Shown: in pieces, positions 23,578-32,438 of the stretch
Layout of the letters: the number at the start of each line of letters is the position of its first letter
Numbering within the stretch: position 1 is the first letter of the stretch
Origin: a virus
Reading direction: 5' to 3' (one strand)
DNA length: 64,000 nucleotides
Virus record (IMG/VR): IMGVR_UViG_3300032238_000336
Location: 1-64,000 of that record
Made by a program: the position numbers and the translations under genes
Notes under the pieces: generated by a model
What the model saw: only the letters and a program-made list of their open reading frames with translations
Told to the model about the DNA's origin: nothing
The model's database searches: none

Positions 23578-24972
23578 CTACATCAGATTTTTTACTGTAA
23601 CTCTACGGTAGTAGTTATTGCTGTTTCTCTTAATAACTCCCAGGTCTGCATCAAGACCGCCTGCAAATGGGTTAGCAACCATACCATAACGGGTCTTAAA
23701 TCCGATTTTTGGTTGGAAGCTTCTCTCACCAACGGCACGAACCATTTGGAGGGGAACATAAGGGCAATAGAACAATCCAGCATCATAAGGTGAAGAACCC
23801 TTGTATCCTGCAACATAGTACTGAGTACCAGAGTTGTTAGCAGCATATGGGTCAATATAAACTTTGAACTTACCTTGAAGAACTCCAGCAAAAGTATTGC
23901 CGGTGTCATCAACATTCAAGTTTGCATTAAGTGCTGGGGTGTAATCAAGAATACCAGCGTGTGCAAGAGCAGAAGCGATGTCTGCAGAGCACATAATGAT
24001 ATTACCCTTTCCTCTACGAGTTGTTTGTGCGATGAGGTTAGCATCACGCTCGATTTGGAAGATAAGACCTTTGAACTTCTCAACTGACCAACGACCGTTG
24101 CTGTCAACGTCAAGGTCAAAAATACCTTTAGTTGCAACGTTGTTCTGAGCACCAGGTTTAGCAATGCTATAGATGGTACGGATAACTTCTCTGTTGATTT
24201 CGGCAAGGATTTCAGTTGAGAGAATGTTAGCCAACTCAGCTTCTGCATTCAGACCGTGGATAGCTTTGAGGTCTTGTGCAAGTTCTAAACTGTACTCAGC
24301 TTTCAGAGCACGGGACTTCGCAGTAACCGATACTCTCTCAATGCTGAGAGACATTTCGTTGAACTGATTATTGCTATCATAAGTGCTACCGAGACTTTCT
24401 GCCTCAGCAGTGCTCATTCCTTGACCTACGTTATAAGCACCACTACCATCAGGGTTCAGAAGACCGGGGTTTCCACCTGATTGTGCAGTAGTACCAAGTC
24501 CAACAGCACCATCAACCCAACCCTGGTCATTATCAAAGGTAGAGTTTTGTCCTGAGAATGCGGTATCTACTTCATTGTAGAATGTTTCAGCACCAGACTG
24601 GTTCTTATACTTAGAACGCATTGCGAAGATCAAGCTTACAGGTCCACTCATTGGTTGAACACCAGCTAAGTCATATGCGACCAAGTTGGGCATTGAACGA
24701 CGAATGAGGCTGATAAGAACAGGGTCGAAACCAGCTACAGGTCCGGTTGCATCAGCACCGTAACTAAAACCAGCAGCATTAGGTGCTCCTTGAGTATTAG
24801 TAGTAGGTGATTCTGAGAGGAATTCTCTTTCTTCTCTAAGTGCTCTTTCTTGGTTCTCTAGCAAGATAGCAGTCACAGCTCTACGATGTGAATCTCCAAT
24901 AGATTCTACTCCATCGAAATCAAGGAGCGGTGCCCACTTTTCTTGCAATTGTTCTGCATTGAACATTTGCAT
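23578..24972 (-). CDS. 23: Major capsid protein, T4 gp23-like
   Basis: The product has 464 residues. The N terminus is MQMFNAEQLQEKWAPLLDFD, with GAGGTAAATCAA before the ATG at 24972. A possible gp21 cleavage site (FLSE/S after residue 54) fits the removal of an N-terminal peptide in T4-type head maturation. The capsid-fold region includes RRSMPNLVAYDLAGVQPMSG and, near the C terminus, GFKTRYGMVANPFAGG. Base composition is less AT-rich than that of its neighbours, as is common for this highly expressed gene. No late box lies in the 55 bases upstream, so transcription probably comes from the gp22 promoter. Confidence 0.96.
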   Translation of the reverse strand: MQMFNAEQLQEKWAPLLDFDGVESIGDSHRRAVTAILLENQERALREEREFLSESPTTNTQGAPNAAGFSYGADATGPVAGFDPVLISLIRRSMPNLVAYDLAGVQPMSGPVSLIFAMRSKYKNQSGAETFYNEVDTAFSGQNSTFDNDQGWVDGAVGLGTTAQSGGNPGLLNPDGSGAYNVGQGMSTAEAESLGSTYDSNNQFNEMSLSIERVSVTAKSRALKAEYSLELAQDLKAIHGLNAEAELANILSTEILAEINREVIRTIYSIAKPGAQNNVATKGIFDLDVDSNGRWSVEKFKGLIFQIERDANLIAQTTRRGKGNIIMCSADIASALAHAGILDYTPALNANLNVDDTGNTFAGVLQGKFKVYIDPYAANNSGTQYYVAGYKGSSPYDAGLFYCPYVPLQMVRAVGERSFQPKIGFKTRYGMVANPFAGGLDADLGVIKRNSNNYYRRVTVKNLM

Positions 24973-25027
24973 TTGATTTACCTCTTTTAAAAAATAGTTT
25001 GTTGTTTGATTTGTTATTATCTAAAAA

Positions 25028-26275
25028 TCACTTTTTAGAAACTTTTGCGAAGGCATTGACATAAGCTTCCATAACTCCAGTTGGAGCAGAATATGGAACC
25101 GAATCAGTAGTCTCTTCAACAAGATAATCTTGTCTGTTTCTGGTTGGAGCACTAGTATAAGTAGGGAAATAAGATTCCCTTAGAGTTACTAGTTTCTCAC
25201 GATATTCTCCTTCACCATCAAACTCAACATTTTCAGCAAGAGAGGCAAGCTTATCTTTTTGGGAAATTGCAAGACCTTCAGCTACTTCTGCAAAAATTAC
25301 ATCAGTTGCTGACTCTGCTAATCTTTGGTTTAGAGCAACATTTTTTTCAATTTGCTCGTTGAGTTTTGTCTCCATATCATCTAGTTTTTCTACCATACTC
25401 TCAAGTACATCATATCTTTCTTCAGGGATTGAAACATAATGATCTTCAAAAAGTTCTTTCATTCCATTTAGGAATGATTCAGTCATTTCAGATTTGATTC
25501 CGGTTTCGATTGCGAGTGCATTTTCTTTAATCCACTCGTCGGCAACATATTCAAGATAAGAATCTACACGCTCAGTAAGTGCCTCAGTGATTTCTTGAAT
25601 TTCTTCAGAAAGTTGATCTTCATACTGACGAATGATTGCCTCTTCGATTTGTTCAGTTCTGGCATTAAGAGCTGCTTCAAAAACAGTTCTTGCCTTGAAC
25701 TTAAACTCTTCAGAAAGGTCTTCACCAGAAAGAAGAGCAGCCACATCTTCTTCAATCTGGTCTTCAATCATTTGTAGTTCTTCTTTTACATCTTCATCAT
25801 CTTCATCATCTTTAGATTCTCCACAACTCCCTTCATCATAGTCATCATTTTTTTCATTTTTTCCTTTCTTATCTTTCATCATTTTTCTTTTTTTTGATTT
25901 AGGAGTCTCATCCACCATATCTTCATCATCTTCTTTAGCCTCTAAGATTTCATCTTCATCATCATATTCGGATTCTTCATCTACTGGATTCTTCATAGTA
26001 GGCATAGGATCTGCAGCTTTTGCTTTAGCATTAACTACATTTCTTACCTGTTGTAGGACTGCGGCAGCATCTTTAAGTTTTGCTGGACCTTCAGGATCGT
26101 TTGTATAATTTTCTGGAGTTGGACCACCTAGGTCTTCCCAGCTACCAGTTTGACCATCAGGGATACCTGTAGTCAACTTAGGCATCGGGTCTCCCGACTT
26201 TGAACCTGCATTTACTGCAGTGTTAGATTGTTTAGTGCCTATTTCCATTTCTTGTAAATTTTTACCACGAGACAT
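25028..26275 (-). CDS. 22: Prohead core scaffold protein, T4 gp22-like
   Basis: The product has 415 residues, longer than T4 gp22 (269). An N-terminal Gly/Pro/Asn-rich part is followed by an acidic and lysine-rich stretch at about 95-160 (DDEDEILEAKEDDEDM). A long helical scaffold at about 160-370 follows (LSEEFKFKARTVFEAALNA, IREYEDQL-like coils). It forms the core around which gp23 assembles and is degraded by gp21 during maturation. GGAGAG precedes the ATG and a perfect late box lies 36 bases upstream. The neighbours gp21 and gp23 confirm the call. Confidence 0.92.
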   Translation of the reverse strand: MSRGKNLQEMEIGTKQSNTAVNAGSKSGDPMPKLTTGIPDGQTGSWEDLGGPTPENYTNDPEGPAKLKDAAAVLQQVRNVVNAKAKAADPMPTMKNPVDEESEYDDEDEILEAKEDDEDMVDETPKSKKRKMMKDKKGKNEKNDDYDEGSCGESKDDEDDEDVKEELQMIEDQIEEDVAALLSGEDLSEEFKFKARTVFEAALNARTEQIEEAIIRQYEDQLSEEIQEITEALTERVDSYLEYVADEWIKENALAIETGIKSEMTESFLNGMKELFEDHYVSIPEERYDVLESMVEKLDDMETKLNEQIEKNVALNQRLAESATDVIFAEVAEGLAISQKDKLASLAENVEFDGEGEYREKLVTLRESYFPTYTSAPTRNRQDYLVEETTDSVPYSAPTGVMEAYVNAFAKVSKK

Positions 26276-26310
26276 TTGAACTCTCCGAATAACCTTGTAT
26301 ATTCTGTATT

Positions 26311-26318
26311 TATTTATA
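26311..26318 (-). promoter_or_regulatory. Late promoter box TATAAATA for gp22-gp23
   Basis: A perfect late box lies 36 bases before gp22. An overlapping variant (AATAAATA) lies four bases to the left at 26307-26314. Confidence 0.75.
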
Positions 26319-26341
26319 AATTTTATATTTTATATTATCAA

Positions 26342-26995
26342 TCAAAGTAATTTTAAATAATTTTCAAAATGCTGAAGTTTTCTTTCTTCAGTTAATCGTT
26401 TAGATAATGTATCACTTTCAATTTTATTTTTAATATTTTCAGAAATCCAAATTTGTTGCTTGCTATCGTACAACCAACTAACACCTTCCATAATACCATT
26501 TACAAACGCATCTGGTGCAGATGGGTCGTGTACAATATCTGCAGCAGTTGAAATCATAAAATCTTTTCCAACTACGCTATATCCCTTTGATGTTGGAACT
26601 AATGAACCAACTCCACGAGAAGATACTCCAAGCTTCACTCCTTCTTGATAAAGGCCAGCAGCAATTTTACCCATAGGTAAAGATGTTAAAATCTTGGCTT
26701 TGCCAATAAAGTTTGTTCCACATTCTTTTAATGATATAATATTATGAGAAACTCTATCTAGATTGATAGTAGGTCCTTGAGGATGTCCCAATTCACCAAC
26801 TGCTCTGCCTTTACTGAGGTATCTTTCAGTATAGGTTTTTACCCCCTCTCTTAAAGTATCCATTTCGTATAATCGTTTGTTTCGATTACACATATCACCT
26901 TGAAGGAAAATACCTTCAATATAAAGAGATTTTTTACCGTTGACTTCTTCAACGATAACTTCTACCTGGTCGATTTCTTCGGTGATTAGTTTCAT
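26342..26995 (-). CDS. 21: Prohead core serine protease, T4 gp21-like
   Basis: The start at 26995 (MKLITEEIDQVEVIV) matches the family N terminus; a longer in-frame reading would run back through the preceding gene. The product has 217 residues (T4 has 212). The catalytic His is probable in GELGHPQGP and the Ser in LGVSSRGVG, as in the herpes-like protease family S77. It cuts scaffold, capsid and internal proteins after Leu/Ile-x-Glu during head maturation. The ATG lies four bases past the preceding stop. Confidence 0.93.
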   Translation of the reverse strand: MKLITEEIDQVEVIVEEVNGKKSLYIEGIFLQGDMCNRNKRLYEMDTLREGVKTYTERYLSKGRAVGELGHPQGPTINLDRVSHNIISLKECGTNFIGKAKILTSLPMGKIAAGLYQEGVKLGVSSRGVGSLVPTSKGYSVVGKDFMISTAADIVHDPSAPDAFVNGIMEGVSWLYDSKQQIWISENIKNKIESDTLSKRLTEERKLQHFENYLKLL

Positions 26996-26999
26996 TAGT

Positions 27000-27557
27000 T
27001 TATGCGTATGCGTTTGCTTGGATTTCAGTAATATGAATTTTATTCGCACCACTTCCTGCATTATATGCAGCAACTTTTGTAACTTTACGAATTTCACCAA
27101 CTGGACTAGTAACTGTAGTAATTCCAGAAGTATTCCAATTCACAGTCATTCTTGTATTATGGTAACTATCATAAGATGTGCTAGTTTCAATACTATCTAC
27201 TGTAGTAAAAATAGTATTTACACCAACTGGGGATGCTCCACTAATTGATACCACATCACCAACCGCAAATCCTGCAGCAGTTCCAGGTTCAAAAATAATT
27301 GTTGTAGATGATCCGGTTTGAATTCCAATAAAAGATCTAGACCCCCACTCCTGTTTAATAACTACAGTATCTCCTCCGGCAACCCAAATACTCGATACAT
27401 TATCTACTTGTGGATTTGGGTTGATTTCAATGTAAGCACTATCTTCTGGAGTAATACGAAGATATCCTGTTTTCATTGCAATCGGAATGGAAGTTGAAAT
27501 TCCACCGGAAGACGCAATAGAAATAGTGGGTATTTTTTGAACGATTTTGAAAGACAT
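27000..27557 (-). CDS. Conserved virion-type protein between the gp21 and gp67-like genes
   Basis: The product has 185 residues and is rich in beta-forming, Ser, Thr and Gly residues. Visible stretches include PTISIASSGGISTSIPIAM, YIEINPNPQVDNVSSIWVAG and KVAAYNAGSGANKIHITEIQ. No enzyme motif is seen. Cyanophages carry a similar gene at this place in the head cluster, and I recall it as a virion structural protein of undefined position. It is preceded by a perfect late box at 27579-27586 and runs almost directly into gp21. Confidence 0.65.
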   Translation of the reverse strand: MSFKIVQKIPTISIASSGGISTSIPIAMKTGYLRITPEDSAYIEINPNPQVDNVSSIWVAGGDTVVIKQEWGSRSFIGIQTGSSTTIIFEPGTAAGFAVGDVVSISGASPVGVNTIFTTVDSIETSTSYDSYHNTRMTVNWNTSGITTVTSPVGEIRKVTKVAAYNAGSGANKIHITEIQANAYA

Positions 27558-27578
27558 TATAATATACTAGTTATTAGT

Positions 27579-27586
27579 TATTTATA
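27579..27586 (-). promoter_or_regulatory. Late promoter box TATAAATA
   Basis: A perfect late box lies 22 bases before the 185-residue virion-type gene and serves it and gp21. Confidence 0.7.
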
Positions 27587-27604
27587 AATGGAGATAAATA
27601 TCAA

Positions 27605-27829
27605 CTATTCTTCATCCTCATCTTCTTCATCCTCATCTTCATACTCGTCATTTTCATAATCATCATCATAATCTTCTTCATCTACTTCTTGACCAAACAT
27701 AGAAGCAGATACTTGAGGAACTACCTCATTGATTTTTTCTGCTGATTTAGTATAAAGAATTTCTTTAATCTTATCTGAAATATCAGAAGGAGATTGATTA
27801 GTTGCAATTAAATTCACTAAGTCTTCCAT
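27605..27829 (-). CDS. 67: Prohead core protein, gp67-like, with poly-acidic tail
   Basis: The product has 74 residues. Residues 1-47 are helical (MEDLVNLIATNQSPSDISDK). The last ~25 residues are almost only Asp, Glu and Tyr (DEEDYDDDYENDEYEDED). T4 gp67 has the same size, the same acidic tail and the same position beside gp20 and gp21; it is a precursor of internal acidic peptides. The assignment rests on composition and order, since sequence similarity is low in this family. Confidence 0.82.
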   Translation of the reverse strand: MEDLVNLIATNQSPSDISDKIKEILYTKSAEKINEVVPQVSASMFGQEVDEEDYDDDYENDEYEDEDEEDEDEE

Positions 27830-27852
27830 TTGTTGTAATTAAATATCAGTTC

Positions 27853-27860
27853 TATTTATC
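27853..27860 (-). promoter_or_regulatory. Late promoter-like box GATAAATA
   Basis: A one-base variant of the late box lies 24 bases before the gp67-like gene and overlaps the last codon of gp20. Confidence 0.45.
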
Positions 27861-29544
27861 AAATTTGACCTATATCTTTACCTGCACTCATTCCTCCATT
27901 ACCAACTTCTGGTTCTTGGATTGGAGCACCCATTGCAGGAGGTTGTCCTTCTGCAGGAGGTTGTGCTCCCATATCAGGTGGCATCATCATTGCCTTAGGG
28001 TCTGCAATTACTCCTTCTTCAATTTCTTTTTTAATTTGTTTATCAATATCTAAAATTTCACTATCAGATTGACCTAATATATTTTTTCTTATATATTCTG
28101 CTGAAAAATAACGACCAACATAAGGTTCCATTGCTGCAACGACACCTAGTTTGTCATTCATTATTTCATTTTTTTTCAAATCAGCAAAGTGATTATCATA
28201 TAAAAAATCAAATTGAATATGGTCCGAAAGAAATTCCCAATCTTCAGGAGTAACAATATTTTTAAGAATAAGTTGCGTCTTTAGTAAATCTATAAAAATT
28301 TGAGAGAACCTTTTTCGTAATCTTCCCACAAATCTAGTGAACTTAAGTTCATCTCTGAGAATTTCAGAAGAACGACCAAGATTAAATCCTCCTCCTGCAT
28401 CTAGACGAGTTGATGGTACCCCCAAAGCTTTAAAAAGTTTTCTTTGGAAATACTCAATATCAGCCAGTTCCCCTAAATTCTGTCCTGCTGGAAGAGTAGT
28501 AACTTCTGTTCCTCTACCTCCATCTTTACGGGGCAACCAGTAATCTTCAAGCATAGCCATATATTTTCTATCATCACGAATTTCACCAGTATCTGCATTA
28601 TACACTAGTTTATTTCGATATCTATTCATCACATCTCTCATATATTGCTCTGCCTTAATCTTTGGAAGATTGCCGACATCAATATAAAAAATTCTTTTTT
28701 CTGAACTTCTAGATAGTCTGTAAATAACAATACTATCTTCAATCATTCTTAACTGATTAAGTGCTTTAATTGCTTTATGTAAATAAGACAATACAGTTTG
28801 ACGATTTCTGTCTACTAATCCCGATGTAACGTATACAACAGAATCGGCAGATAACTTAATTGCTTGAGATTGACTAAAACTACTTTGAATATTAGTTTGA
28901 GTTGACCCCTTACCTATATTTGGATCATACAAATAATATTCTTCTATTTCAGGAGAAATATAATTCTGGTCTGTATTTTGTTTAAGAAGAGTACTTACTT
29001 GCTTACTTAGTGTATTTTGTTGTCCTGGTTTTTTAAGTTTTCTAACTAATTTAATTTTAAGAGCATCAATATATCTAATTTCTTTTATTCCATCAGAAGG
29101 TCTTTTTATATCAATTACTTTATGATAAAAAAGTCTTCCATCCACATACCAATTTCTAAAAATTTCGTGTGCTTTTTTATCAAAATCCATAGCCTCTTTG
29201 AGGTATCTGAATTCTTTTCGAATAATTTCTTTTAATTTATCAGATGCTGGTAAATTTGATAGTTCAATCTCTATTGGACTATCATTTAAATCTGATACAA
29301 TTGCTTCATTAATTACATCTTCAATAGCACTATCACATTCTGGGTGTAGAGCCATCTCTCTATATCTTCTCACCAAGTCTGCTTCGTTTTTAAAAACTCC
29401 TTCTATATCTACATATTGCCCGTAAAATCCACTTTGAATATAATAATCGGATTTATCTTCATCATTACGAGGAACTGGAGAAAGAATTTGTTTAGATTTA
29501 TCTTCCCCAGTTCCTTCAATTTTAAAACCAAATATTTTAGACAT
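27859..29544 (-). CDS. 20: Portal vertex protein, T4 gp20-like
   Basis: The product has 561 residues (T4 has 524). Portal motifs include YREMALHPECDSAIEDVINE, WYVDGRLFYHKVID, IEYFQRKLFKALGVP and LDAGGGFNLGRSSEI. The C terminus is rich in Pro, Met and Gln (PPDMGAQPPAEGQPPAMG). Twelve copies form the ring at one head vertex through which gp17 pumps DNA. It lies between gp19 and gp67, as in T4. Confidence 0.95.
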   Translation of the reverse strand: MSKIFGFKIEGTGEDKSKQILSPVPRNDEDKSDYYIQSGFYGQYVDIEGVFKNEADLVRRYREMALHPECDSAIEDVINEAIVSDLNDSPIEIELSNLPASDKLKEIIRKEFRYLKEAMDFDKKAHEIFRNWYVDGRLFYHKVIDIKRPSDGIKEIRYIDALKIKLVRKLKKPGQQNTLSKQVSTLLKQNTDQNYISPEIEEYYLYDPNIGKGSTQTNIQSSFSQSQAIKLSADSVVYVTSGLVDRNRQTVLSYLHKAIKALNQLRMIEDSIVIYRLSRSSEKRIFYIDVGNLPKIKAEQYMRDVMNRYRNKLVYNADTGEIRDDRKYMAMLEDYWLPRKDGGRGTEVTTLPAGQNLGELADIEYFQRKLFKALGVPSTRLDAGGGFNLGRSSEILRDELKFTRFVGRLRKRFSQIFIDLLKTQLILKNIVTPEDWEFLSDHIQFDFLYDNHFADLKKNEIMNDKLGVVAAMEPYVGRYFSAEYIRKNILGQSDSEILDIDKQIKKEIEEGVIADPKAMMMPPDMGAQPPAEGQPPAMGAPIQEPEVGNGGMSAGKDIGQI

Positions 29545-29572
29545 TAGTTATAATAAAATTCAAATATAATAT

Positions 29573-29580
29573 TATTTATG
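29573..29580 (-). promoter_or_regulatory. Late promoter-like box CATAAATA for gp20
   Basis: A one-base variant of the late box lies 29 bases before gp20 and overlaps the gp19 stop codon. Confidence 0.45.
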
Positions 29581-30214
29581 CAGTCTCGCCAGTACCAAGC
29601 ATACTTGCATCAGAGTTTGCTTCATAAGTATCCCACCATTGATATTCAAATGTCACTGAAAACTCTTCAATTGCATCTGTAGTATCATAAGATAATCCAA
29701 TAGCACTAATATCTGTAGGAAATGCTCCATAAAATTTATAACTCTTATGGATAGGAATTTCATCTCCAGTTCCAGGAAGAGTACTGGAATATTCAAGCCC
29801 TCTACCTAACTGATGAACTAACATATTTGTTTGATATTCACTAGGAGTAATAACACCTGCATTATCATCATTACGGTTCATAAAATTCATCCACTTTTCA
29901 AATGAATTTCTTAATATAAAATTAGTATCGTTGATAACCGTAATAGTCCAGGGAGCAAAAGTTCTATCTCCAGAAACTTTCAACTGCCTTCCTCTAAATG
30001 GAACGCTAATAGCACTTACGGTTGATCCTGGAAGTTCTGCGCCTTTAACCATAAATCTATATAAGTCACCATTAGGTCCCGTTGAATTGACATCAGTTAA
30101 TCCAGTAGGAAAGTTTAAAACTACTTCAAAAAGGTTAGGTCTTGCGCCTCCTCCGACTAATCTAGATTTGAAATCAGTAATAGTTCTTGTATTGTATCCA
30201 CCTATTGAAGCCAT
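29576..30214 (-). CDS. 19: Tail tube protein, T4 gp19-like
   Basis: The product has 212 residues (T4 has 163; cyanophage versions are longer). The N terminus is MASIGGYNTRTITDFKSRL, and the tube fold is recognisable in RFMVKGAELPGST, VPFRGRQLKVSGDRTFAPW and FEYQWWDTYE. It polymerises into the inner tube through which DNA passes. A perfect AAGGAGG ribosome-binding site precedes the ATG. A pentanucleotide repeat lies just upstream, between it and the gp18 stop. Confidence 0.94.
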   Translation of the reverse strand: MASIGGYNTRTITDFKSRLVGGGARPNLFEVVLNFPTGLTDVNSTGPNGDLYRFMVKGAELPGSTVSAISVPFRGRQLKVSGDRTFAPWTITVINDTNFILRNSFEKWMNFMNRNDDNAGVITPSEYQTNMLVHQLGRGLEYSSTLPGTGDEIPIHKSYKFYGAFPTDISAIGLSYDTTDAIEEFSVTFEYQWWDTYEANSDASMLGTGETA

Positions 30215-30232
30215 TTTGAATCCTCCTTTTAA

Positions 30233-30256
30233 ATTAGATTAGATTAGATTAGATTA
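30233..30256. repeat. Pentanucleotide tandem repeat (ATTAG)n at the gp18/gp19 junction
   Basis: Four full and one partial copy of ATTAG (AATCT-type on the minus strand) run from just before the gp19 ribosome-binding site into the gp18 stop codon. A change in copy number would alter gp18-gp19 spacing without affecting either protein. Confidence 0.85.
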
Positions 30257-32377
30257 AACCGTACCTACAATCTCAGAGAATGATACTCCGGTTCTTGTAG
30301 CAACAAATGTAAGATTGACAAAGTTAATAGACCTAGCAGGTTTAATATAAATATCTGCTTTAAATTGATTTGAATCAATAACATCTGGAGTATTATTACT
30401 TTCATCACAAACGATTTGGAAATCAGTAATACCTCTTTTTGCTTTAATATCACGGAGATATGGCTCAACGATATTTACAAAATTATTTCTTGTAATTGTA
30501 TCGTTGAATTCAAATAACTGACTTCTTGCTACTCTTCCAATTTGATTTTCAATAGTAAGGAATAGTCTACGAACGTTAATTCTATCAAATGCAGATACAA
30601 CATTAGAAGCTGTTTTATCCCCAAATAAAATAATTCCTTGACCTGGAGAAGCAATAACTGGATTTATTGCATTAGAGTAAAGCAAATCTCTTTGACTTTG
30701 AGATGGGTTATATGCAAGTTTAATTGCATTATTAATTACACCTCTGTTTGCTCCTGCGGGAGAATACCAAGGATACTGGACAATCGAAGTTCTAGCCATT
30801 AATCCTGCAACATCAGAATTGCAAGGAAGGTATAAAAATTGACTATTAAATCTATCGTAAGTATACTTGTGTCCACTATCAAATACAGCATAATTACTTG
30901 GAGTAATACCGGAAAAGAAATTTATAATATTTGCCGTTTGTACATTACTATCTGCAGTATTCAATACAGCTTCTTTTGGTGCAGATATAACTGCAATACA
31001 ATCTTTTCTAGTAGTTGCTATGTTGATTAATTCATTTGCCTTAGATTGACACTCTACTGAAGTAATTCCACCAGAAGGACCTGCAAGTAAGAAATCAATT
31101 TTATATTCTGCAGGATTTGAAAATACTCTATATCCAGTAACAATATCATTTAAAGTTACTCCATAGTTTCCTATTCCATTTGTATAATCAGTTCCACCTG
31201 TTAGAGAATATGATTTATTTCCAACACCAGAGAATGTAGTTCCTTGAGTTAAAGTTCCCCAATTTCCAGTATTTCCTGCCACATTAGAATATAATGTATC
31301 AAATCCAGTAGCAACTCCGTCTTCATTCTCTCCTACAAAAAGATAAGCAGAGTTTTCTGCAATATAGTTTTTATAGTAGATTTGTTGAGCAGGAGATAAC
31401 TTACCATCAATTGCTTTAGATAAATTTGGAAACTTTTCTACAATATTTCCAGCGGTTCCAGTAATTGCCCCATCATCATCAACTACTACGATATGAATTT
31501 CATCATTAGTAGAACTTCTTGCACGACCATATTCTGAAGTTCTTGGTTTTTGTGCAATAGATTTCCAATAAATTTTAGAGTTAGATAATCCTAAAGTTTG
31601 ATTATTATACCAATCAGAAGTGGTATATGAAGAAGTAGTTAATACTCCGACTCCGGAGTCATTGTTAATAGTTATACTACCGGAGTTTATAGATGTGATA
31701 GTATTTTCAGAATAATCAACAGTAACATACTCACCAGTAGAATTGCTATATTTTGAAACTATTTTTACATCAATAGAAGAAGTGCCAACTCCGGTAACGA
31801 TACCTTTCAAGAACCCGGTGTCAGTAACAACAGTTCCAACTCCAGCATATGTTGTATTAATTCCTACAGTAACTCCATACCCAACAACTATTGAACTGGT
31901 ATCAATACCACTTACAATTTGGTCTGCATATGCGTCAATAGTGCAAACTTTAAGTCCATTTGCCCAAGAACCTGGATTTCTTGAAGCATAATACCAACCA
32001 GAATAACCATCTGAATGTAAGTTATAATCAACTGCAGAGTTAATTTGTATATCAGTAGACCCACCGCCCACTGCGACATTAGAGTTAGTCAATGCTCCAG
32101 TAGAAGAACTATCGCATCTTACAACTACTAACTCCCCACCATAGCTAAGATAATTAATAGCAGATAGCCAATATTCATTTTGATTATTAGTCAAAATAGG
32201 CTTTCCAAAAATATTCAATAACTCTTGTTCAGTTCTAATACTAACAGGAGTATTTACTGGACCTTTTTGGAATGGACCACAAAGTGCCGCAACCTGAGTA
32301 TTGCCTACTGTTGTTCCCCCTACAGTTAAGTCAACTTCTCTTATATTAACTCCAGGGGACACTAAATTTACTGCCAT
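30254..32377 (-). CDS. 18: Tail sheath protein, T4 gp18-like
   Basis: The product has 707 residues (T4 has 659). The N terminus MAVNLVSPGVNIREVDLT and motifs ALCGPFQKGPVN, INYLSYGGELVVVR, DRINVRRLFLTIENQIGR and RFNSQFLYLPCNSDVAGLMA are those of contractile sheath proteins. Subunits surround the gp19 tube and contract on infection. The middle 250 residues are rich in Thr, Ser and Gly and form the variable outer domains. AGAGGTAA precedes the ATG and a perfect late box lies 37 bases upstream. Confidence 0.95.
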   Translation of the reverse strand: MAVNLVSPGVNIREVDLTVGGTTVGNTQVAALCGPFQKGPVNTPVSIRTEQELLNIFGKPILTNNQNEYWLSAINYLSYGGELVVVRCDSSSTGALTNSNVAVGGGSTDIQINSAVDYNLHSDGYSGWYYASRNPGSWANGLKVCTIDAYADQIVSGIDTSSIVVGYGVTVGINTTYAGVGTVVTDTGFLKGIVTGVGTSSIDVKIVSKYSNSTGEYVTVDYSENTITSINSGSITINNDSGVGVLTTSSYTTSDWYNNQTLGLSNSKIYWKSIAQKPRTSEYGRARSSTNDEIHIVVVDDDGAITGTAGNIVEKFPNLSKAIDGKLSPAQQIYYKNYIAENSAYLFVGENEDGVATGFDTLYSNVAGNTGNWGTLTQGTTFSGVGNKSYSLTGGTDYTNGIGNYGVTLNDIVTGYRVFSNPAEYKIDFLLAGPSGGITSVECQSKANELINIATTRKDCIAVISAPKEAVLNTADSNVQTANIINFFSGITPSNYAVFDSGHKYTYDRFNSQFLYLPCNSDVAGLMARTSIVQYPWYSPAGANRGVINNAIKLAYNPSQSQRDLLYSNAINPVIASPGQGIILFGDKTASNVVSAFDRINVRRLFLTIENQIGRVARSQLFEFNDTITRNNFVNIVEPYLRDIKAKRGITDFQIVCDESNNTPDVIDSNQFKADIYIKPARSINFVNLTFVATRTGVSFSEIVGTV

Positions 32378-32413
32378 TTGATTACCTCTTGAAGAAGTCT
32401 ATTTATCTATTGG

Positions 32414-32421
32414 TATTTATA
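32414..32421 (-). promoter_or_regulatory. Late promoter box TATAAATA for gp18-gp19
   Basis: A perfect late box lies 37 bases before gp18. A second variant (GATAAATA) lies at 32400-32407, closer to the gene. Confidence 0.72.
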
Positions 32422-32438
32422 AAAAAATAAACTTTCCT

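Noticed and set aside
26996-27100. N-terminal extension of gp21 upstream of 26995
   Set aside because: It would start at TTG and run inside the preceding gene; the family N terminus begins at MKLITEE.
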